DNA from: an uncultured Eubacteriales bacterium
GTDB taxonomy: Bacteria; Bacillota; Clostridia; Lachnospirales; Bianqueaceae
Assembly (NCBI GenBank): GCA_902796435.1
Contig: CADBPG010000127.1
Coordinates: forward strand, 1 to 36,847
Length of the DNA: 36,847 nucleotides
Direction: 5' to 3'
The notes beneath the pieces are model-generated. The model worked only from the letters and a program-made list of their open reading frames with translations, had not been told where the DNA came from and searched no databases. This document shows, in pieces, positions 24,186 to 30,747 of this stretch. Numbering within the stretch: position 1 is the first letter of the stretch; the number at the start of each line of letters is the position of its first letter. A program made the position numbers and the translations under genes.

Positions 24186-26024
24186 ATGAAGCAGTATTCT
24201 TTTGAAGCGATCATCATAGGGAGCGGGGCTGCCGGTTATGCGGCAGCCGACCGCCTTTTTCAATTGGGTGTAAAAAATATCGCCCTGATTACCGAGGACC
24301 GGCTGGCCGGTACCAGCCGCAACACGGGCTCCGACAAGCAGACCTACTATAAGCTGACTTTGACCGGTGACCAGCCGGATTCCGTTCGGCAGATGGCGGA
24401 GACCTACTTTGCGGGGGGTGCGATCGATGGGGATACGGCCCTGTGTGAGGCGGCTCTGTCGGCCCGAGGCTTCCTGCATCTGGTGGAGCTGGGTGTGCCT
24501 TTCCCGGCCAATGCCTACGGTGAATATGTGGGTTACAAGACCGACCATGACCCGGCCAAGCGTGCCACGTCCGCTGGTCCTCTGACATCCAAACTTATGA
24601 CAGAAGCTCTGGAACGCCGGGTGCTGTCTTTGAGCATTCCTGTTTTTGACCACTGCACATTGGAACGGGTCCTGGCAGCAGAGGGACAGGCAGAAGGAGT
24701 GCTGTGCTATTCTACAGAGCTGCACGATTATGTGCTGTTCCAGTCCCAGTACATCGTTTACGCCACAGGAGGGCCGGCTGGCCTCTATGCCCGCAGTGTC
24801 TATCCGGGCTCCCAGCATGGAGCGACAGGCCTGGCGTTGGAGGCTGGTGCCATGGGCAAGAACCTGACCGAGTGGCAGTACGGGCTGGCATCCATCGGTT
24901 TCCGCTGGAACGTGTCCGGTACCTATCAGCAGGTCCTGCCCCGGTATATTTCCACCGCGCAGGATGGCAGTGATCCGCGGGAATTCTTGAGAGATGCCCT
25001 GTCGGATGAGGAGATCTTCGACCGCACCTTCTTGAAGGGGTATCAGTGGCCCTTTGACCCGCGGAAGACAGAAGGCTCCTCCCGGATCGACATCCTGGTC
25101 TACCAGGAGACGGAGATCAAAGGCCGTCGGGTCTTTCTGGATTACCGGGAGAACCCCACGGGCCTGCAGGCAGATCTGTCCAACATCGGCGCGGAAGCCC
25201 ATGAATATCTGGAAAAGTCCGGCGTTCTGTCCGGCACACCCTTCGAACGACTGGCTAAGATGAACCCCAAAGCCATCGACCTGTACTTAAGCCACGGGAT
25301 CGATCTGGAGCATGAGATGCTGGAGATCGCAGTCTGCGCGCAGCACAATAATGGCGGTCTGGCGGGTGATGCCTGGTGGCAGAGCAACGTCAAAGGTTTG
25401 TACCCGGTGGGTGAGGCCAATGGCAGCCACGGGATCTACCGGCCGGGCGGCAGCGCCTTGAATGCCGGCCAGGTGGGGGCCTTGCGGGCAGCAACTTACA
25501 TCGCGAAGCAGGACCGTTCGCCCAAAGCCTTGTCTGCAGAAGCTCTGCGGCAGGCCGAAGAGCGGATGACGCAGCTGGAAGGCCTCCAGACCGGGGCCTC
25601 GAATACTGCCGAGATCCGCCGCACATTGTCCACGCGGATGAGCCTGAACGCGGCCCATATGCGGTCGGAGCAGGAGTTGTGGAAGATCGCTGAGGCGGCC
25701 AGACACGAGCTGGATGGTTTCTGGCAGACCTGCACGGTCGCTGAGGCCTTCGCGGAGGAAGACCGGCTGCAGGCCTTGATCGACTATGATCTGTTGATCG
25801 CCCAGTATGTGTACACCACCGCCATGGCCGATGCCATCCGGGATGGTGTCTACAGCCGGGGCTCCTATCTTGTGGAGCAGGGCATGGACGACGGCAGCCA
25901 TAACGACAAGATCCAGGAAGCGGCCCTGGAAAACGGCCAGGTCCGGACCTGGTTCCGCCCCGTGCGGCCGATTCCGGACAGTGAACAATGGTTCGAGACG
26001 GTGTACAATCAGACACAGGTGTAA
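24186..26024 (+). CDS. FAD-dependent oxidoreductase of the fumarate reductase/aspartate oxidase superfamily
   Basis: A 612-residue cytoplasmic flavoprotein. It has the FAD dinucleotide motif GSGAAG at residues 12-17, a TSRNTGSDKQ segment where this superfamily binds covalent or bound FAD, the central AQHNNGGLAGD motif (His387) replacing the HYTMGG of fumarate reductases, and VGEANGSHGIYRPGGSALN. No signal peptide, Fe-S subunit, heme subunit or nadA/nadC neighbour is present, so it is neither a clear respiratory fumarate reductase nor a clear NadB. The substrate is unknown. The SD is weak (GAAGAG), and it may depend on readthrough from upstream. Confidence 0.82.
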   Translation: MKQYSFEAIIIGSGAAGYAAADRLFQLGVKNIALITEDRLAGTSRNTGSDKQTYYKLTLTGDQPDSVRQMAETYFAGGAIDGDTALCEAALSARGFLHLVELGVPFPANAYGEYVGYKTDHDPAKRATSAGPLTSKLMTEALERRVLSLSIPVFDHCTLERVLAAEGQAEGVLCYSTELHDYVLFQSQYIVYATGGPAGLYARSVYPGSQHGATGLALEAGAMGKNLTEWQYGLASIGFRWNVSGTYQQVLPRYISTAQDGSDPREFLRDALSDEEIFDRTFLKGYQWPFDPRKTEGSSRIDILVYQETEIKGRRVFLDYRENPTGLQADLSNIGAEAHEYLEKSGVLSGTPFERLAKMNPKAIDLYLSHGIDLEHEMLEIAVCAQHNNGGLAGDAWWQSNVKGLYPVGEANGSHGIYRPGGSALNAGQVGALRAATYIAKQDRSPKALSAEALRQAEERMTQLEGLQTGASNTAEIRRTLSTRMSLNAAHMRSEQELWKIAEAARHELDGFWQTCTVAEAFAEEDRLQALIDYDLLIAQYVYTTAMADAIRDGVYSRGSYLVEQGMDDGSHNDKIQEAALENGQVRTWFRPVRPIPDSEQWFETVYNQTQV

Positions 26025-26034
26025 TAAAGTAATC

Positions 26035-26062
26035 AAAAAAAGACCTCGAGGGGTCTTTTTTT
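26035..26062. terminator. Bidirectional terminator between the FAD oxidoreductase and larE
   Basis: AAAAAAAGACC (26035-26045) and GGTCTTTTTTT (26052-26062) form an 11-bp stem with T-runs on both strands, a compact terminator for the two convergent genes. It touches the larE stop codon. Confidence 0.9.
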
Positions 26063-26867
26063 ATTTCTGCAAGGCGCGGTTCATGTTGCCCATCTTGTAT
26101 CCGCCAAGATCCAGCGACACGTACAGGAAGCCGATCTCCTTTAAGCGGGCGTCGATCTGGGGCGCCAGGGCGGCGGCCTCCAGGATCTTGTCCGGCGGCA
26201 GCTCGATGCGGGCCAGCCGGTCGTGGATGCGGACGCGGAACTGGGTGTAGCCCAGCTCCATCAGGTAGTTCTCGGCCTGTTCCACCATGGAAAGCTTCTC
26301 CTCGGTGATGGTCTCGCCGTAGACGAAGCGGGAGGCCAGACATGCGAAGGAGGGCTTGGACCAGGTGGGCAGATCCAGTTCCTTGGACAGGTGACGGATC
26401 TCCTCTTTATAGAGTTTGGCTTCGCGTAAGGGGCTGACGACGCCGAGCTCTTCCACCGCCATCAGACCGGGGCGGTAGTCCCCCAGGTCGTCCATGTTGG
26501 AACCCTCCGCCAGATATTCGATGCCTTCTGCTTTGGCGATCTCGCCCATGCGGGTGAAGAGGGCCTTTTTGCAGAGATAGCAGCGGTTTGGCGGGTTGTC
26601 GCGGAATCCTTCGATCTCGTCGGGCGTGACGGGCACCACGATGTGGTGGATCCCTTCCTTCTGGCAGAATTCGATGGCTTCCTTCCGCTCACGGGCGGGG
26701 AACCAGCAGGCCACCGCGGTGACGGCCAGGGCCTTGTCGCCCAGAACGTCATGAGCGGCCTTCAGCATGAGGGTGGAGTCCACGCCGGAGGAGAATCCCA
26801 CGGCCAGGGAACCCAGACCGCGAATATAGTCTTTCAGATGTTGATACTTTTGATGCAGAGTGTCCAT
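26061..26867 (-). CDS. larE: LarE-type ATP-dependent sacrificial sulfur transferase
   Basis: LarE belongs to the PP-loop ATPases. In Lactiplantibacillus it adenylates a nicotinic-acid-derived carboxylate and donates its own cysteine sulfur in making the nickel-pincer cofactor of lactate racemase. The 268-residue protein has the PP-loop FSSGVDSTLML, NRCYLCKKALF, GSNMDDLGDYRPG and PSFACLASR; the last Cys falls at residue 176, the same number as the sacrificial Cys of the well-studied LarE. larA, larB and larC are not in the window, so the final product is uncertain. It lies 6 bases after mnmA and forms an operon with it. Confidence 0.9.
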   Translation of the reverse strand: MDTLHQKYQHLKDYIRGLGSLAVGFSSGVDSTLMLKAAHDVLGDKALAVTAVACWFPARERKEAIEFCQKEGIHHIVVPVTPDEIEGFRDNPPNRCYLCKKALFTRMGEIAKAEGIEYLAEGSNMDDLGDYRPGLMAVEELGVVSPLREAKLYKEEIRHLSKELDLPTWSKPSFACLASRFVYGETITEEKLSMVEQAENYLMELGYTQFRVRIHDRLARIELPPDKILEAAALAPQIDARLKEIGFLYVSLDLGGYKMGNMNRALQK

Positions 26868-26873
26868 GATGCT

Positions 26874-27956
26874 TTATACTTCTTTTTTGCAGATCGTACC
26901 ACCGCCGATGACCTCGTCCCCATCGTAGAGCACGACGGCCTGGCCCAAGGTGATGGCGCGCTGCGGGGTATCGAAGACCAGACGCAGCCGGCCTTCTGGC
27001 GTTTCAGTGACTGTGGCGGGCTTAGGGACCGCCTGATAGCGGATCGATGCGGTAAGCCGCATGGACCCCGGCAGATGGTCAAATGGGATCAGGTTCACGG
27101 AATCCGCCTCGAGGGTGGTGGTGAACAGGTCCTCGTTCGAACCCAGACGGACAGTGTTGCTCTCGGGGTCGACCTCCGTAACATATACAGGTTCGCCGAA
27201 GGCCAGGCCCAGCCCCTTGCGCTGCCCGATCGTGTAGCGGATGATGCCCTTGTGCTCCCCCGCCACCATGCCGTCCGGCCCGATGAAGGGGCCCGGCGGA
27301 TAGGTCTTGCCGGTGTAGCGTTCGATGAATTCCGCGTAGGTGCCGTTGACCACGAAGCAGATGTCCTGGCTGTCGTGTTTCCGGGCGTTGATGAAGCCGT
27401 GCTCCTGGGCGATGGCGCGCACCTGGTCCTTGGTGAATCCTCCCAGTGGAAAATACGTATGCGCCAGCTGCTCCTGCGTTAATGAATACAGGACGTAGCT
27501 CTGGTCCTTGGAGGCATCCACGGCCTTGTACAGGTGGAAGCGGCCGGCCTCATCCTGGCGGATGCGGGCATAATGCCCGGTGACCACGTAGTCGTATTCC
27601 ATCTCCAGCATGCGGTGGTACAGTTTTTCGAATTTCATGTACCGGTTGCAGGCGATGCAGGGGTTGGGCGTGCGGCCATGCTCATAGTCATCGATGAAGC
27701 GGCCGATCACCTCCTCCTTGAAGGCATCGGTGAAATTGAACACGTAGTAGGGCATGCCCAGAGAAAAGGCGATGTTGCGCGCATCGTTGATATCATCCAG
27801 AGAACAACAGGTATTGGATCGGCTCAGGCCTACATCCTCGTTATCATAGAGTTTCATCGTGGCACCGATACATTCGAACCCTTTTTCCTTCATAAGATAG
27901 GCGGCGACGCTGGAATCCACGCCGCCGCTCATGGCAATGAGAGCTTTTTTATTCAT
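26874..27956 (-). CDS. mnmA: tRNA-specific 2-thiouridylase
   Basis: MnmA installs the 2-thio group on U34 of tRNA-Lys, -Glu and -Gln, using persulfide sulfur and ATP. The 360-residue product has the PP-loop AMSGGVDSSVAA, the first catalytic Cys in NPCIACNRYMKF, and the second in HDSQDICFV. I chose ATG 27956 (MNKKALIAM), where the family normally begins; a TTG 12 codons upstream coincides with the -35 box. No SD is visible before the ATG, and the -10 box ends only 6 bases from it, so the message may be leaderless. It pairs with another sulfur-transferring PP-loop enzyme, LarE. Confidence 0.96.
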   Translation of the reverse strand: MNKKALIAMSGGVDSSVAAYLMKEKGFECIGATMKLYDNEDVGLSRSNTCCSLDDINDARNIAFSLGMPYYVFNFTDAFKEEVIGRFIDDYEHGRTPNPCIACNRYMKFEKLYHRMLEMEYDYVVTGHYARIRQDEAGRFHLYKAVDASKDQSYVLYSLTQEQLAHTYFPLGGFTKDQVRAIAQEHGFINARKHDSQDICFVVNGTYAEFIERYTGKTYPPGPFIGPDGMVAGEHKGIIRYTIGQRKGLGLAFGEPVYVTEVDPESNTVRLGSNEDLFTTTLEADSVNLIPFDHLPGSMRLTASIRYQAVPKPATVTETPEGRLRLVFDTPQRAITLGQAVVLYDGDEVIGGGTICKKEV

Positions 27957-27962
27957 ATCTGC

Positions 27963-27992
27963 ATGATAGACTAAAGGAGCCGGTTTTGTCAA
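27963..27992 (-). promoter_or_regulatory. Promoter of mnmA, predicted to give a leaderless message
   Basis: Read on the minus strand, a perfect TTGACA (27992-27987) and TATCAT (27968-27963) are 18 bases apart. The -10 ends 6 bases before the mnmA ATG, so transcription should begin at or next to the start codon. Confidence 0.65.
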
Positions 27993-27995
27993 GTT

Positions 27996-30617
27996 TCAAT
28001 GAAAGAAACCCGAAAGGACCTCTTTGTCCAGTTCCTGTGCCGGTTGGAAATCATCACCGCTCATGTAACTCAAAAGGGAAGCCAGCAGAGCCCGCGCCTC
28101 CGGATACTGGGTACGCTCCAGCAGCCCCAGGGATGAGAACATCAGACGGCCGGCGCCGACTTTTGCCTCGAACAGGCAGGTCATGGGCCGCAGATAAGCG
28201 TAGGAATCCATCAAGGTGATGATGGAAGACAGGGTGTCCGGAACCGGTACGCCCAGACCATGCGCCATGGGCCACCACTGATAGTTGGTGTGGGCCTCGG
28301 TCGGGAAGGTGGAAAGTGCCGGATGGTCCTTGTCGATTAGGAATCCCATGCCGCCCTCCTGGTCCTTGAAGGTGCCCACAGACCAGAAGTCGGTCGTGAA
28401 CTGGCCGCGGACCGCGTGGGGCAGGACATCCTTTTCCGCCGACGGGCTCAGAAGGACACGGCCGCCCTGTTCCAGAGCTGCCAATGCTTCCTCTAAAGTG
28501 GCCGCGATCGTCACGCCCTCCGGAGCCGTAATGGGTTGATCCTCGTAGATCCAGAGCGGACAGGTAGCCTCATAGGATCCGAAGATGACGCGCAGGTCAT
28601 AACGGCCGCTCTTGCCCGGCTGCAGGGACAGGGTGCCCAGAGAGGTCAGTCCGCCGGTGGGGCAGACCACTGTGTCCAGCGTACCGGTCTCTAGAATCCG
28701 GCCATCCAGCGACAGGCTGTAGTATGCCTGGCCGGCTAGATCCTTCTTGCCATAGTTGGCCAGCGTCAGTGGCACAGTGATGGTCTCGTCAGTCGTGAAG
28801 GTGTAGCGCGGCACCTCTTCCAGAATGACCACGTCATTGAAGAAGCTGTGGAACCGGGCAGGGTCCGCGAAGGAGAAGGGCTTGGACTCCAGGTGGCTGT
28901 TCAGCATACCTACCAGCGCCGTGCCCTGGCCGGTGAAGTCCTGCAGGCCTAGCAGGGAGATCCCACTCATGCCCGGTGTCCTGAGGACTGCTTCGATCTC
29001 GGCCCGGTAGCCCAGCAGGGAAAGCTCGCCTGTGGCTTCCACGTAGGATTTCCAGACGGGCAGCAGGCCCTTTTCCTCTACCTTTTCTTTAATGATCTCC
29101 AGGTTGACGGGACGGCGCACACCCTGGAACTGGGCCAGTTCGTCAAAGTCCGGCAGGACCTCGAACTGGCCGACTTCAAAGCTGAAGACGGGCTTGTCAT
29201 AGACCTTGCGCAGCTCGGCCATCGTTTCGTTGTAGTTGTGGGTGCCGGAGGGGTACTCGTGGTTGATGAAACCCTCCATGTTGGCGAAGGTGCCGCGCAG
29301 ATCCATCTTGAAAAATTTCTGGGAAGCGTAGAAATCACTTTCGGAGTCGCAGCCGATCTGCCCGTAGTGCACGTTGGAACCATCGGCGTAGAGACGGGTA
29401 CCATCCTGGGCCTGCAGCAGATGCAGTAATTCATGCATGATCTCATGGCCTTCTGGTCCGGCCCACAATTCGTTGCCGAAGGTCAGCATGACGAAGGAGG
29501 GGTGGTTGGCCAGCGCCCGGACGATCCCCTGGGCCTCGGCAAAGTAATAGTCGCGGCTGAAGGGGCTTTCAAAGGCATTGCGCGGGTTCCAGTGAGACAG
29601 TTCCGGCTGCATCAGCATGCCCAGCTGGTCCGCCGCGGTAAAGGCGGCCTCCGGCGGACAGTGGGAGTGGAAGCGCATGCAGTTGATACCATAGGATTTA
29701 TAGGTCTTGAGCACATCGACCCATTCCGGCACGGTCATAGGCGCGTGGCCGGTCTCGGGGAACTCGCAGCAGTTCGCCTCGCTGCGGATGAAGATGACAC
29801 GCCCGTTCAGGGTGAAGCGGCCATCCTTGTTTCCGCAGAAGGTGCGCAGACCAAAGGAAGCAGCACGGAAAGAATCCCCCAGGGTGGCCTCCATGGTGTA
29901 GAGGTTGCCCTCATATTCGTCCCAGAGCAGGGCGTCCGGACGCACGGGCAGATCCTTGAAGCAAAACGTCTGGCGGCCGGAGATAAGCTCCTGCGCGCCG
30001 CACGTCGGCGCCTGAGCCAGGGCCGGGCAGACCAGGGTCAGTTCTTTGCTGCAGGCCTGCAGTGCATTTACATCGATATATACGTCCAGTGTTTTTGCAG
30101 TATCTGTCACATGGGGGTAGACGCGGATGCCTTCGATGAAGCAGTCCGCCTCTGTGCGCAGCCGCAGGAAACCCAAAAGACCGTTCCAGTTGGTCTGGGT
30201 CTCGTCTGTGGCGGCGGAGGAGTAGACGATATTGTCATGGGGCATGCCCGGATAGGAATTATCACAGGTCAGCCGGATCTCGGAGCCTTCTTTCAGCAGA
30301 CCAGTCACCTCGAAAACGGTGGGGGTGCTGATGGTCTGCGGATCCTGCGGCGCAACTGCAGTTCCATCGATGGCAAGGGACAGGGCGCGGGAGCGCTCGA
30401 CCTCGATGAACAGGCGGCCTTCCGGCACCGGAAGGTCCCAGGTGCGGATGCAGGCGGCCGGCCCCTCATAGGTGCAGACACGGGTCAGACGCGTGGCGAT
30501 GCGTTCTGCGTCCGGATGGCCGATACTGTTTTCATCCAAGGTGCCGGGGAACTGTGCCTGATGCACAGAACCATCGGACAATGTTACGGTCCAGAGACCG
30601 GAAAGATCATTGAGCAT
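27996..30617 (-). CDS. Glycoside hydrolase family 2 protein, cytoplasmic
   Basis: An 873-residue GH2-type retaining glycosidase. The order is an N-terminal jelly-roll sugar-binding domain (residues about 1-160), an immunoglobulin-like domain, then the TIM barrel starting at FGLRTFCGNKDGRFTLNG. The probable acid/base Glu is in LTFGNELW (Glu383), and the likely nucleophile is in FSFEVGQFEV (Glu481). A C-terminal region of about 280 residues has Ig-like and further beta domains. No signal peptide is seen, so it would act on imported oligosaccharides. Beta-galactosidase, glucuronidase or another activity cannot be separated here. AGGAGGTAA precedes the ATG. Confidence 0.85.
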   Translation of the reverse strand: MLNDLSGLWTVTLSDGSVHQAQFPGTLDENSIGHPDAERIATRLTRVCTYEGPAACIRTWDLPVPEGRLFIEVERSRALSLAIDGTAVAPQDPQTISTPTVFEVTGLLKEGSEIRLTCDNSYPGMPHDNIVYSSAATDETQTNWNGLLGFLRLRTEADCFIEGIRVYPHVTDTAKTLDVYIDVNALQACSKELTLVCPALAQAPTCGAQELISGRQTFCFKDLPVRPDALLWDEYEGNLYTMEATLGDSFRAASFGLRTFCGNKDGRFTLNGRVIFIRSEANCCEFPETGHAPMTVPEWVDVLKTYKSYGINCMRFHSHCPPEAAFTAADQLGMLMQPELSHWNPRNAFESPFSRDYYFAEAQGIVRALANHPSFVMLTFGNELWAGPEGHEIMHELLHLLQAQDGTRLYADGSNVHYGQIGCDSESDFYASQKFFKMDLRGTFANMEGFINHEYPSGTHNYNETMAELRKVYDKPVFSFEVGQFEVLPDFDELAQFQGVRRPVNLEIIKEKVEEKGLLPVWKSYVEATGELSLLGYRAEIEAVLRTPGMSGISLLGLQDFTGQGTALVGMLNSHLESKPFSFADPARFHSFFNDVVILEEVPRYTFTTDETITVPLTLANYGKKDLAGQAYYSLSLDGRILETGTLDTVVCPTGGLTSLGTLSLQPGKSGRYDLRVIFGSYEATCPLWIYEDQPITAPEGVTIAATLEEALAALEQGGRVLLSPSAEKDVLPHAVRGQFTTDFWSVGTFKDQEGGMGFLIDKDHPALSTFPTEAHTNYQWWPMAHGLGVPVPDTLSSIITLMDSYAYLRPMTCLFEAKVGAGRLMFSSLGLLERTQYPEARALLASLLSYMSGDDFQPAQELDKEVLSGFFH

Positions 30618-30647
30618 AGGTTACCTCCTGAAAGTCGATCTACCCTG

Positions 30648-30676
30648 ATTATACATCGAAGCGGGGCGACTGTGGA
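30648..30676 (-). promoter_or_regulatory. Promoter of the GH2 gene
   Basis: Read on the minus strand, TCCACA (30676-30671) and a perfect TATAAT (30653-30648) are 17 bases apart, about 30 bases before the GH2 ATG. The -10 region shares 14 identical bases with the MutS-like promoter. Confidence 0.65.
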
Positions 30677-30707
30677 TATACAGATTTAGAAAAAGATGGA
30701 CAATCTT

Positions 30708-30740
30708 GCAAAAAAAGGAACCTTCCGTAGAAGGTTCCTT
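30708..30740 (-). terminator. Rho-independent terminator of the penicillin-binding protein gene
   Basis: AAGGAACCTTC (30715-30725) and GAAGGTTCCTT (30730-30740) form an 11-bp stem with a 4-base loop. On the minus strand it is followed by a run of seven or eight Ts. It lies just after the pbp stop. Confidence 0.93.
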
Positions 30741-30747
30741 GGGATGA

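Noticed and set aside
24186-26024. Naming the FAD oxidoreductase NadB (L-aspartate oxidase)
   Set aside because: The substrate-side motif differs and nadA and nadC are not adjacent, so the specific name is not supported.
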